Shown here: in pieces, positions 24,410 through 36,269 of the stretch | Layout of the letters: every line of letters begins with the position of its first letter | Position numbering within the stretch: position 1 is the first letter of the stretch | Assembly: GCA_964020155.1 (NCBI GenBank) | Contig: OZ026551.1 | Coordinates: 2,217,518-2,281,517 of the forward strand | From: Chondrilla cf. caribensis | Taxonomy: Eukaryota > Porifera > Demospongiae > Chondrillida > Chondrillidae | DNA: 64,000 bases | Reading direction: 5' to 3' | Program-made: the position numbers and the translations under genes | Notes under the pieces: generated by a model | The model's database searches: none | Seen by the model: the letters and a program-made list of their open reading frames with translations, nothing else | Told to the model about the DNA's origin: nothing

Positions 24410-25152
24410 ATGCATGTGTGTGTATTTATGTGTGTATCTGTATAGGTGTGTGTATGCATACATGCATGCATATCTGTAAATACGTTATGCAGGTGTATTC
24501 TAGACATCAGTGAATGGCTTAGGAATGTACAAAGTTGATTACACCATTGTTTACAGATAGCTTGTTATCATCCCACTAATTACGTATAACAAATGATAGT
24601 ACTCAGTAGATGAGTCGAAACATGAAGCCTATGTCAACCTTACTATGGGATAGGGTTTCCTTGGCATGTCTCCCCACCCCTATGTACCCCCTATACATCC
24701 TCAGTCAGTTCCATACCATAGTAACACATTCACAGTGCGTATTGGATCAGTGGTAGGCTACGACATCAATAGTCATGAACATGGTCCGGAATCCATTTTA
24801 ATTGTATGCAAGTGCATACGTTACACTATAATGTGGATTTTGTCTCCAGAAATGATTGCAAATTCAATGTACAAACCTATGTACTGTAACTAGTTTGTTA
24901 TAATATACTTTCTGGATCAATAGATGGCATAAGTAAAGGATATCAAATTGGAGCACACATGAAGCTGAAGATGAAGAGGAAAAATATTGTCATTATTCAT
25001 TTCCCACAAATCACTTGACATCGATAGCAGTAATTAATAAATTGTATTATTACAATATCAAATCATTCAAGTGTATGTATTATAATCAATAATGATATTG
25101 TATTATTCATATATGCATAATTGTTTTTGATAACAATAATTATTATACATAA
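23819..25152. other. Gap with very long (TG)n tracts
   Basis: Apart from the microsatellites at 24138-24160 and 24242-24408, nothing codes. The Cys-Val and Thr-His frames here are repeat translations. Confidence 0.6.
24242..24408. repeat. Long (TG)n microsatellite, about 167 bp
   Basis: One of the longest TG runs in the window, with only two small interruptions near 24309 and 24318. Alternating purine-pyrimidine tracts of this length can adopt Z-DNA and slip during replication (established knowledge). Confidence 0.97.
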
Positions 25153-25684
25153 TATATGTGAGCGTGCAAGCGAAAAGGGCCCTTAGCCATTGTTATCAAA
25201 ATGTTCAGAATGTATCAAAACAGCCAAATAACACAAAATTTTCGGTTTTCGTTTTATTGGATCAAATTGTTTATATAGTGATAAAGAACAAGTTCTGAAA
25301 GCGTCGTGTCGATACGATTCATAGTTTTTGAGAACGAAGCATTTTCGTCAAACGTTCAAAGTCGCCATTTAAAATATGCGGAGTTATGCGGTTCCATCTT
25401 GAATGCGGATTCGCCTTGAATGACGTCATGAATCTCCATTGGTCAGTATGCATTACATCTTCAGTATACGGATCCAGTGCCAAAAACGGAAATGAACCTG
25501 TTATCCGTTATAACGTTGCGCGGAGAGACTCAAATAAAGACCTGTAGCGCATAAATAGTCGCTCCTATGATCTAAATGATAGCGCCATCTTCTGCAATGT
25601 GGAATAGGCTATCGAACAATACCAAAAACGCGCATTCGACAAAAAAGTCGCTAAGGGCCCTTTTCGCTTGCACATACACATATA
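25153..25684. mobile_element. MITE-like element with GGGCCCTTAGC inverted ends
   Basis: The left end (25164-25187, GTGCAAGCGAAAAGGGCCCT then TAGC) and right end (25650-25673) are perfect inverted repeats of 24 bp. After a 3-nt mismatch the symmetry extends another 8 bp (TATATGTG at 25153-25160; CACATATA at 25677-25684), possibly with a TA duplication. The 480-bp interior is much less AT-rich than its surroundings, and has no long reading frame. Confidence 0.85.
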
Positions 25685-27539
25685 ATATTTAATAATTTGT
25701 TATATATACATATTTTATGGGCAATATAATTATTATACATATAATTATGCATGATATATGTGATAGTCCAGGGGATGCCGGAATATGTAAATTTGAGGGC
25801 TGCAGAATTGAAAATTGACTTGTTGCATAATATTATTATGATTATTCTTGTGCATTGTTCATGTGATACAGACCATCGATCTGCATGGTGCATGTCAGAG
25901 TCACAATCTCATTTATATTCATATACATAATATATATAAATTGGAAGTGAGAATTTAATTGTGAATAATCCATAATGCAAAAAATGATATTTATATATAA
26001 TTATTATATAGAAGGTTATATAAAATTTAAGTCGTACCTCATTAAGGTATTATATCCATCAATATCCCAAAATGGTACCAAAATGGTCAGCAATTGGCCA
26101 ACAGTAATAATTGTAGAATCTCATGCCTTGAAACTACTGTAATGTAATAAATTTACCTGTGTTAACAAAATTAATGTTCTTAAGTTAGACATCAGCACAC
26201 GTCACACTTCCCAGGAATGTTAAGAGTTTATAATATTTTATACGTACAATTAATATCAACATTCTACTAACGCAATATGTTGTGTACATTTTCCTTGGGT
26301 GAATCCTCTCACTCTATATTGCTAACATTTAAAAAACAGGCCTTAATTAGTGAGACAAACATGCACAGTTGTATCTTATTGCACTTAAGTACATCATGAA
26401 ACATAATGGAATTATAATAATATGCATGTTTCTTGTATATAATATTCTTTGCAATAATAATGATTATCATTATTGATTATTATTGTATTTTGAGAAATAC
26501 ATACCTAAATATATTATTATGTGTATGCATGTATGCACATACATACACAAAAAATATTGATATTAATATAATATTATTATGCTATTATAATCTGCTAAAT
26601 TAGATAATAATAATATTTGACTTCATTGGATTAGAACTGTATAATAATAATTCTGTCTAGAAATGATCCATACTTTTATTTTAGGTGATATATAATCAAC
26701 ATAAATTATTAGGTCAAGCTAATAACATCACGATCACCAATTGCAATTATTATTTCATCAATGTGCCTAATAATTATTATTTGTTATGGTCACAAAGACA
26801 GATTAATACATATATAAATATATGTTATATGTACACATGTCGATACATTGATATCGATGTTTATTATAATAGATAATTAGTACATATTAATCAACATTAT
26901 AAATTCTAATAACAATACTTTTTATTAGCAATGTACTATATTTAGAAAATGATCCATAATGTATACGATTGTTGTTGTAATATTAAATGACTTGAAATAA
27001 CCATATTATCACTACTTTTAATCATGTATTGATTGGTTGAACATGTTTGAATAGTGAACAATTATATGCATTATCATTAATTTAAATTAATTTGTTTACA
27101 AAAAAGCAGGCAGGTGTAGATCAATAATCATAATGTACATAACCATGTTACTTGCAATATCAGTGAAAAAGTAGTTTTAAAATCTTTATAAAATTATAGA
27201 TAAAATTGATAGATGAGTCTGTTGGTATTTGGGATATATTTGCTGACAATTGATGTGTCTTCATTGCTTATGATTCTACTAACAAGCTGTGGATGAGAAC
27301 TAAAGAATCAGTAGGACATTGTGTGTGTGTCCGATTTATTGGTGATTCAAATGTTAATACGTACACTACAAATTACATCCAACAGGATGAAATCCAAGCA
27401 CCAGCTATTTCCTTGTTACCTTTACTGTTTTGATGAACTGGGCACTTATAATAAGTAATTAGCATACACTGGCCAGACCGCAGGACAGGTATCTACAATA
27501 CTACCCAGTTTGGCTTCGTGGCTTTTAAATTTTTGGAAT

Positions 27540-27540
<1 letters not shown>
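25685..27540. other. Very AT-rich gap
   Basis: Extreme AT content with ATTATTATAAT-type runs. A short stretch at about 27250-27345 translates loosely as DSTNKLWM, reminiscent of a WD40 blade, but is too weak to call as a further Notchless relic. Confidence 0.5.
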
Positions 27541-27583
<43 letters not shown>

Positions 27584-27650
27584 TGTGGTGTGTGTGTGTG
27601 TGTGTGTGCGTGTGTGTAGGTGTGTGTGTGCGTGCGTGCGTGCATGCGTG
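27541..27650. repeat. Compound TG/CG-containing microsatellite
   Basis: A TG run with GGTGTG and CGTGCG variants. Both strands give long repeat frames without coding value. Confidence 0.9.
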
Positions 27651-28102
27651 CGTGTTGAAGCAATTACACTGGTAGTATCCCGCACAGCTCAGCATTGTAT
27701 GTCATATTTGTAGAACAGTAGAGGTGCTGGCTGCAATGAGCACTTTCAAATACCCCTTCGGACAAAATGATAAACTGTAATCATGTAGGTACAAATTTTA
27801 TATGATGCCTTACATAAAATTAATTATTGCACGCACTATCAAATCCTGTAAATAAAAGGTTACATTGAAAGTACATACACATTGTATGCATGTGTATGTG
27901 CATACACGTGTGGATGTGTGTGATGTGTACATTTTCAAGCACAGTTTGTTTACATGCAGTCCATATTTCCTAACTCTCAGCCAAAATAAAGCTTCTGAGA
28001 TCAGCCATGATCGAAATCAATCTTCACTATATTGAACAAACATGCATGATGATGACATATTACATGATACCAATGTCTGCTCTAACTACATCTAATAATA
28101 GC

Positions 28103-28487
28103 ACTGGTGCAAATTAAAACAGATTTCTTATGTATCTGCTGGTAGTTGATTTAGTATGCATCTGAATGAACAATGCTGCCTAACTTTGCCTATAATAAAA
28201 TGACCAGGTCCACCAACTGACCACAGACTAAATGCCATGACAAAACAATATAAACTTTACAAGCAAGACAAAGCCCTTGACAAGGACACCCTCTGTTATT
28301 CTTCTGAATTCAGACCACCTTGTACAAACCACAGGTGTGAATAAATACACATACTTAAACAAACACAGATGAAATGCTTCCCACAATCAGTGCAGTACAC
28401 ACTGCACACATAATAAGAATGCACATAAAAGTACACATGTACATGTACAGTATGTATGTAAAAAGGAAGATACCACACCTAATCACA

Positions 28488-28556
<69 letters not shown>

Positions 28557-28570
28557 CAACGTATTAGTGA
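28103..28570. repeat. Duplicated segment (pair with 63487-63946)
   Basis: The two segments share CTTTACAAGCAAGACAAAGC, CCTTGACAAGGACACCCTCT, GTTATTCTTCTGAATTCAGA and ACCACAGGTGTGAATAAATA in order, followed in each case by a (CA)n tract (28490-28552 here). Divergence is low. No gene is visible in either copy. Confidence 0.88.
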
Positions 28571-30422
28571 GACAAATGCACTAATACAATCCCCTACATC
28601 CATATGCCGGGCCAGGTATCAGATTTTGACTGCCTTCTCCCTCTTTTAGGTTTTTAATCTTATACATCAAATTTGAATTGCGATAGTACCAGTTAATATT
28701 AATAATGATGTGATCTCATTATGTGTGCAACAGCTATGTATAATTATATACAAAAACACAACACATCTTAATCTCCGAACCCTCACGGTAAGAAGTATAT
28801 TATTAACCATCAAAGCCCACCTACCTATAAAAGTAATGAACTATGACTTAATTCTTTGCTGATGAGCGCTAGAGTGGAAATTATACTGGGTATAATGTGT
28901 GGATGTACTGATGAACTATAATACATTTAGATTTGGATTCGTATGCACTAAAAGTATTACATGGATATGTGTGCATACATGGATATTTACTATTCCACCC
29001 CTTCACCACTGCACATCATGCACACTCCCTGCATGCAATGCACATCACACCCTCACCTCCAGTCACTTCATGTCCCCACCTCCACACATCACATCCTCAC
29101 TTGTAAAAGTTAGCACAGAGGATTGATTTGAGAACCACATCCATACGGCAGAGCCATACATACACATGGACATGTACTTTGCATGTTGCCATAAGAACAT
29201 AAGTGATAATGTAATAAGCCTTAGTGTCTAGGTTAAGGGTATTGATATAATCATCTTTTTTGAACTTTACCTGAGAAACTAATTGCTAATAATTGCTCGC
29301 CAGATGTTTGGTCAATGATATAGCTGTCCATACAGTGGCAATGTACAGAAAGTGGAAGTGACTGGCAGTGTGCTACGTACTATACACACTAAATATATGA
29401 GATATGCCACGTGTAAGCACTGGGTGTACATGTGCATGAAAATAATGGGTATGTGGAAGTACTGTGTCCTATAGGCATTCACACACAGGTACACACACAG
29501 GCACACACACACACACACACACACACACATGCACGTACACACACATGTACAAACATAAACACAATGTCCTATTTACTTCCATCAAGTTATAATCTGCTCT
29601 ATGAGTGTCACAAGATTATCAAGAATATAGGTCAACTAGTCTGCTTAATCCATGAAAAGTTGTGCTCTGAATGGAATTATTGAGGAATATGAGAATACAA
29701 CAAGTCACCCCATGGTAAAATTGGCGCATCAAATGTAGCCTCACAGTTTAGCAGCTTACCCAGTACAAGAACACCACATCCTATCTGGACCATCAGGGTG
29801 ACTCTGCCCTATCATACAGTCTGTAGTTCATATACACACCAAGCACAGCATGATCACCTGACAGTGTACATATCATCCCACACAAACTGCTTACACATGA
29901 CTTGTTCTGCACTACATGGTATGGCTGTTGAAATATCATGGGACAATTCTCATCACATGCAACATTCACAGAGAAATTGACACTAGTCTGCGTGTATGTG
30001 GTGCTAATGGGTCACCTAGGGCCTAATTTTGAGCCTACAGTATTGAAATACACAGCGTGAGGTGAGCCCACGATAAGAATGATGTCCTTATAATCTGTCA
30101 ATCAACATTAGTGTCTCAATGTTTCATTCGTTCGCGGTTATTACTGCCACACACAGTAGCCTTTCATGTGTGATGGAACTCACTGAAATCTATATACGTA
30201 GCTATGTCCACTGTGGAAGGGGTTTAACCAGGATTACATACAAGTGACACTATTACTATTATCGCGTGGAACAGTACGCGTGCAAGCAAGATTGATAGAG
30301 TAGGTTTATACCGATTAGTGAGATGGTATCATTCCACATCGTGTTGTGACCATCTCCACATTCATACTTACCAGTTGTTGGGGGAATAACACATCTACTT
30401 TAGACACAGGAAAAGAGAGTAC
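28571..30422. other. Non-coding gap
   Basis: No supported gene. A (CA)n tract lies at about 29500-29529. Sequence is unremarkable AT-rich DNA otherwise. Confidence 0.5.
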
Positions 30423-30676
30423 CAGTAGTGACCGTCACGTTGGTGGCTATTCAAGTTAGAACTGAACAGGTGAGCACGTACATGCCATCTGAAGCGAGTC
30501 ATGAACAATCATCAATCAATCACGAACGCCATCCGAAGCGAGTCAACTTCTCTTCATCGAATTATGAGGACAGTGGGAGCTGTTCCACGTGGAGATCGTC
30601 GGGGGCGGGGTCAACGAGGACACCAATCGAAATAGTTTGCCCTATAATTCAGCGGTAAATACAAACTTTAAGATGT
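30423..30676. repeat. CG-rich dispersed block (pair with 60686-60900)
   Basis: It shares GACCGTCACGTTGGTGGCTA, GAGCACGTACATGCCATCTG, GTGGGAGCTGTTCCACGTGG and AGATCGTCGGGGGCGGGG with the other copy. The CG-rich composition stands out against the surroundings and could be a promoter-like module or part of an element. Neither copy shows a conserved protein. Confidence 0.8.
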
Positions 30677-30694
30677 ATTTTTTGGAATGAACAG

Positions 30695-30990
30695 AAGAGG
30701 ATAAGCCATAACCTGGAAGAAAAGAGTTCTACATCATGTTGAGGAGTTGTGTTCTGTGATCTCTTGCTCACTTCTGCTGCTGACACCTTTCCACTTCTGA
30801 TAATAATGCAATATTATACTATTCCTGAATCTGAAATAAGATTCAGAAGCCTATTAAGCAACTAGTGAATGGTCCATCACATCAATATCTGCTCCATTCA
30901 CTGAACAGTAGTGAACCTGACATGCCCATCACCTGCAAACAGCAAACAAAATTGTCGTTTTGGTTCTTATCAGTTAGGGGTACGAAGTTG
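30695..30990. repeat. Dispersed repeat (pair with 34735-34995)
   Basis: Shared landmarks are CATGTTGAGGAGTTGTGTTC, AATCTGAAA...GAGATTC-type sequence, TTAAGCAACTA, and ATCACCTGCAAA-GAGCAAAC-like sequence. The LINE at 31569-34403 lies between the two copies, both in the same orientation. Confidence 0.75.
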
Positions 30991-31364
30991 CAATTTGTTG
31001 TAGCTAAGGTGCATACTTTATGTAAGGATTATCTGTAATGCAGCCATGTGCCAAAATTGCATGCGTATAAATATGTCATACTTGAGACAATAACTGTTAC
31101 TGTAAAATAATCATTTTTCTTTGAAATTACACACATACGTACATCTACCAAATAATTTTTTGGCTACTTAATATGAACTGATATAGCTAATATGATACTA
31201 TTATAAAAATTACATTATTAAAAGATGTTCCATATTCTCAAAAATTGGCATACTGGTTATGGTCTCATGAAATCGTAGTGGACACATACACACTTATCGC
31301 ATATCAACTCAGTCTACCATACAAGAGCTACTTTTGTCTTCTATCATTATGCAGTTGTGTACAT

Positions 31365-31530
31365 ATACCCCATGTACACAGTATATACACACAATACACA
31401 CGGTACACATGGTAAATTCACATTACATGTACAATACATACACAGTACATACACACAGCGAACTCACGGTACACACACTGCACATACACAGTACACATAC
31501 AGAGTACAAACACAGTACAAGCCAGCATGC
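31365..31530. repeat. Imperfect ACACAGTACA-type tandem repeat
   Basis: Low-complexity ACACAGTACATACACAC variants immediately upstream of the LINE 5' junction. Apparent reading frames are repeat translations. Confidence 0.8.
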
Positions 31531-31568
31531 CTATACCAACCTTGCACATACGTAGGTATGTGCTCCCA

Positions 31569-34279
31569 CACTTCGGGGGAGTTGGAGTATCTGTAAGTCT
31601 AGTGGAGCAAGGTTTCGAAATGGTGGAGATAGACGATTCGATTGAAGATGCTTTGTGGGTGGAGCTTAAGAAAAAGGATGGTCAACTCATAGGAGAGGGT
31701 TTGTTTTCAAACAATAATGAGGAAGAATACTTGGAACAACTGCAACCTAAACTGAAGAATTTGGAAAATAAGTTAGGAAATAACATGGGTGCTATTAACA
31801 TTGATGAAATGTATGAGGAGTTTTGTGGGTCTGTTTTTGAGTGCTTGGAACGCAAGCCAATTAAGCCAATTAGCAAGAGAAGGTTGAGGAAGAGTAAACC
31901 TTGGTTTAATAGAGATTTGTGGCGGTTGAGAAAAGAATTCCATGGTGCGGAAAGAAAATGGCTAAAAGGGAAAATTGAGAGAAGGAAGTATATACAAAGT
32001 AGAAATGAATATAAGAGGGAGGTAGAAAAGGCTAAGCATGCTTTCGAGAAGGATCTATATGCTGAACTAGATGAATTGGAGGGGAGAAATCCTAGTAAAT
32101 GGTGGAAGAAGGTCAAGGGGCTTATGGGTAATGATAAATATAAGGTGTATTTTAATAAGGTAGTAGATTGCAGGGGCAACTTAATTGAAGGGAAGGACAA
32201 GGTTTTTGATATTTGGACGAGTCATTTCAATGAACTGCTGAATAATCAAGATGATCAAAATAATACAAGAGACACAGAATTAGATGTAACAGGTGTTAGT
32301 AGTGGAAAATTTGATGAGTTAGATAGGCCACTAGATAAAGAAGAGGTAGAGAAAGCTATTAGAGACGTGCGTCTGAATGCGGCTCCAGGGCAAGATATGA
32401 TAATAGGAAAATGGGTAAAAAATGGGGTAGTAACAGATTTCATCTTCAAGTTTTGTGAGAAGTGTTTAGAGTTAGGTCAGATTCCCAATGCCTGGAGAAA
32501 TGGTTACATTGTGCCAATTCCTAAGGGGACTTCAAAAGGTGTGCCCGACCCTAGAAAATTTAGAGGTATTAGTGTACTTTCGGTTGTATATAAGATATTC
32601 TGTACAGTTGTGAGAAATAGGCTCATTGAGGTAGCGGAATCAAATGGGTTATTATGTGAGGAACAAAATGGTTTTAGAAAGGGTAGGGGGTGTGTAGATA
32701 ATATTCTGATGTTATCGTTGCTGGGATCAAAGTATTCGAAAGTAGGGGATGGTCTAAGGTGTGGCTTTATTGATTTACAGAAGGCATATGATTCAGTCAA
32801 CAGAGACAAATTATGGGATAAGTTGGGAAAAATGGGAATCAAAGGCAAATTGTTCGAATGTTTGCAATCAATTTATGAAGACGTGGAATGTACTGTGAAG
32901 CTTGGGGAGGAATGTGGGAAGTCTTTTTGTGTACGATCTGGCCTACGCCAAGGATGCGTACTATCTCCCTTGTTGTTTAGTTTGTATATAAACGAATTAC
33001 CACAGCTTTTAAAAGATAATGGGTTTGGAGTTAAAGTGGATGAAGTTATGAATGTACCAGCTGCAGGGCTATTATATGCAGATGACCTTGCAATTTTTGC
33101 TGATAGTGATGATAATTTGAATAAAGCTTTTGATGTGGTTAATGAGTGGTGTAAGGATTGTGATCTGAAAGTGCATGTTGAGAAATGTAATGTAATACAT
33201 TTTAGAAAGAAAAAGACAGAACGAACCAGATGTGTCTTCAAAATTGGAGAACAAATAATTCAGACAACACAATCTTACAAATATCTTGGGGTAGTATTGA
33301 ATGAATTCTTAGAAGACAAAGCAATGATTAGTGAGGCATTGAATAAGGGAAGGAAGGCTTTATACGAGGTAATAAGAATGAAAAGACAAATTCGACAGAT
33401 AGGATGGAGGTCATTTTCCAAATTATTCACGAGTCTAGTTCTACCAAGTATGATGTATGGGTGTGAAGTGTGGGGGTTAATGGGAAAGCATGGTAAACAA
33501 TTAGAAAGAGTACAATTGACAGCGTTTTGAATTTTTTTGGGAGTACATTCAAAATTTCCAATTACAGCTTTAGAACTAGAAGCAGGATGGTTGCCAATTA
33601 GGTGGGAGATTCAGGTACGGGCCTTCAGATTGTGGATGAAGATTGAAAGAATGGGAGATAATAGACTGATAAAGAAAATAGTTAGATCGACTTGGGAAGA
33701 TAGTGATTGGGGAATAGGGATTAGGAAATTTGCATTGTGGTTTGGGGTAGAAGAGCATGAGATAACAGCAAAGTTATTCGAGGGATTGAATAATTATCAA
33801 GTTGATTCAATAGTAAGATCTAGTATTTGGAGAGCAGTTAGAGGTGAATGGGGTGAAGCAGTTAAAAACAAAAGTAAATTAGAATGGTGGAGGAGGGAGC
33901 TGGCAGAGAGCGGAGATAGACTTGGAGAAGGCAGGGGAGGGATTGTATACATAGAGGATACAACCTGTAGGAGATTAGGGGCTGAATTAAGGGCAGGGTG
34001 TTGTAAATTGGAAGTGGAGATGGGTAGATGGAGAGGAAATAAGAGGGAGGATAGAATTTGCAAATTATGTGGAGAGGGAATTGAAGACGAAAAGCACTTT
34101 TAACAATATGTACAAAGCTTGATTTGCATAGGGTTTGGATGAGAGAGGAAGAGAATCTTGAAAACTCGAATGAGGATGAAAAGAGTGACATAATTTTGAA
34201 GAGTTTGGAAATGCCCAAGATTGCCAGATTTGTTCTAAATATGTGGAAATCTAGAAAGGAGCTATTAATAAAAATTTAA
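31569..34279 (+). pseudogene. LINE reverse transcriptase ORF, broken
   Basis: Reverse transcriptase domain with recognisable blocks: the AAPGQD region, PIPKG, NGFRKGRGCVDNI, FIDLQKAYDSV, GLRQGCVLSPLLFSLYINEL, and the catalytic YADD near 33075. A thumb-type segment (LVLPSMMYGCEVWG) and a C-terminal CKLCGEG Cys motif follow. Breaks: most of the endonuclease is missing at the 5' end, an in-frame TGA sits at 33528-33530, and a stop with a frame change near 34101 separates the last 60 or so codons, which end at 34277-34279. The copy cannot make a full enzyme and is a dead insertion. Confidence 0.88.
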
Positions 34280-34360
34280 TAAATAGGTTCTAAATAACTT
34301 TTGGACTTATTTAGTGCTATTTTGGACAACTGTCCTACAATGCACTTTAATAACAATAAC

Positions 34361-34403
<43 letters not shown>
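31569..34403 (+). mobile_element. 5'-truncated LINE (non-LTR retrotransposon)
   Basis: It begins inside an APE-type endonuclease remnant (GVGVSVSLVEQGF, VEIDDSIEDALWVEL), jumps without the rest of the nuclease into the pre-RT region, and continues through RT and the C-terminal domain to a 3' UTR and an (AAT)n tail (about 34355-34403). The tail and 5' truncation are typical of target-primed reverse transcription. The clade is not assigned; CR1, L2 and I-like groups are possible. Confidence 0.88.
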
Positions 34404-35754
34404 TATTCAATTTGGTATAAATCACAAATTGATACACATCGTACAGATATGTACAGACCCAACTTCAAAGATCGAATCACAGACATACACAGAAAAAGTG
34501 GTTTACTCAGAAAACCTCTAGTTATGGTGGAGGAGCATTGTAGTATCGGTTAGCTTTGTGATATAAGACCAATTATAAGTTTCATGAAGTAAACCTTTCA
34601 AAGTTTAACTGACAAATTAATTTTTCACAATCAAATCGAGTATACAGGAGTAACACACAAATGAACGTATACGATCGGCTTACCATGTTCGGTTGACCAT
34701 AGGGTATAAGACGAACACTGTGACAGCAAACAAGCCTGAAAAAACAGGTCTACGTCATGTTGAGGAGTTGTGTTCTGTGTATTCCCGCCCACTTCTGCCG
34801 CCGCCACCACTTCATATCCGAAAAAATGGGAAATTTTGAATGATTCTCAATCTGAAACGAGATTCGGGAACTTATTATTAAGCAACTATACAGAATGTTC
34901 CATCTCGTAAATATCCGCTCAATTGGCCGAAACATCTGAAAACTGTACACAGTCGTGAACCTATCACATCTCTCACCTGCAAAGAGCAAACAATATAATA
35001 TATTGTAGTAAATTCCAATCAGTTATATAGGAAACCACTTGCCATCTGTGTACATAGAGATAAAATGATCTCCATATGAAATGTTAAATATAATATAGAC
35101 TGAAAAATCTTTTATTGTAGACCTCTTCACTAGTGGCTGTGCTACATTACCTACATATAATTGGCAATGCATGATTGGTGTTGACAATTATATTCAATTT
35201 AGATTTTGCATATTATTATTCATGCCTGACTTAGTGCAACCATGCTGTATCATACTATGTATTGGATTGGAAAGGCTATTTAATATACAGGGGAAGTCTT
35301 TTAGGCATTGGCTACTATCCCAGGGACCGCGGATATGTGAGCATGTATGTATAATGTTAGAACTGATATTTGTTATATAGCCATATGCCAGAATTGTATG
35401 CATAATTATTATATATAATACTATAATAAAATTATCCTTGTTTAATATTTACGCAAATGTACATGTATTCACATACATACAACTAGTGCTAATATTAATC
35501 ATGCACAAATTATGTACTCATTAATGATTTACTTCATCCCTTTCTTAGCTGTCATTCATTATAACAATAAATATGATCATAATTGTATTATTATAGAAAA
35601 TTAATATTTCAAGTTTAATTGTAACGATAAAACATGGCAATAATCTCACCATTTCAATCAGTTTACAATTATGACAATCGTATTAAATATTTATTATTTT
35701 ATTTAATTGTAAAGTATGTGTACATATTATTATGAAAAATTTATTTCATTTAAT
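34404..35754. other. Gap with dispersed repeats
   Basis: It holds 34735-34995 (pair of 30695-30990) and 35140-35235, which resembles 61890-61960 (GTTGACAAT, ATTCAATTT/AGATTTT, CTTAGTGCAA). No gene is supported. Confidence 0.6.
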
Positions 35755-35881
35755 AATAATAATAACTTAATAATATAATACCAATAATAATAATAAATAA
35801 TAATAATAACAATAATAAATAATAATAATAACAATAATAATACTATATAATAATAATAACAATAATAATAATAATAATAAT
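35755..35881. repeat. (AAT)n tract, target of the LTR element
   Basis: AATAATAAT with AAC and TAT interruptions. It resumes at 40491-40512 on the other side of the retrotransposon. The 5-bp ATAAT occurs at 35877-35881 and 40491-40495 as the target duplication, although within a repeat this could also arise by chance. Confidence 0.9.
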
Positions 35882-36179
35882 TGTAGTATCTTATACTATA
35901 TTTTCTACTAAACTATCACGCAACACTTGTCACTCGAGGTTGTGTGGATCACAGCCAGAACTGGTCCAACCAATTATTACTCCAAATTTATAGAGCATAC
36001 ACTAAAGGACTACGTGATCAATAATGTGCAAACACTTACAAGACACTGTGATCATAGCTAAAGGTTGAAGCATGAAAGGATGGAAGTTAATGATAAGATG
36101 AGGCACATGTTAAATCATAAGAGAAACTAGACTACACAGACTGAAGCCATATACATACTAATTGAATACATACACTACA
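35882..36179 (-). repeat. 3' LTR
   Basis: 298 bp, starting TGTAGTATCTTATACTATAT on the plus strand and ending CATACACTACA, matching 40193-40490 base for base on my reading. Confidence 0.95.
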
Positions 36180-36191
36180 CTCCTCCCCTTC
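36180..36191 (-). other. Polypurine tract of the LTR element
   Basis: On the minus strand, GAAGGGGAGGAG abuts the 3' LTR directly. This is the expected position and composition for the plus-strand primer. Confidence 0.85.
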
Positions 36192-36269
36192 AAAATAGAA
36201 AGGTGAACAGAAGAAGAAATCGAAGCATACAATAACTTGGATGAAATAACAAGGTAAAAGACTAAATAA

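Noticed and set aside
24135..24513. Long frames of Cys-Val or Thr-His repeats
   Set aside because: They are translations of (TG)n and (CA)n microsatellites in all frames, as also at 856-1086, 11289-11711, 53779-54236 and 58792-59058.
27250..27345. Additional Notchless WD40 blade
   Set aside because: Only DSTNKLWM is reminiscent; the frame is interrupted and the match is too short.
31682..33272. Minus-strand frames opposite the LINE
   Set aside because: Antisense shadows of the reverse transcriptase frame; no family resemblance of their own.
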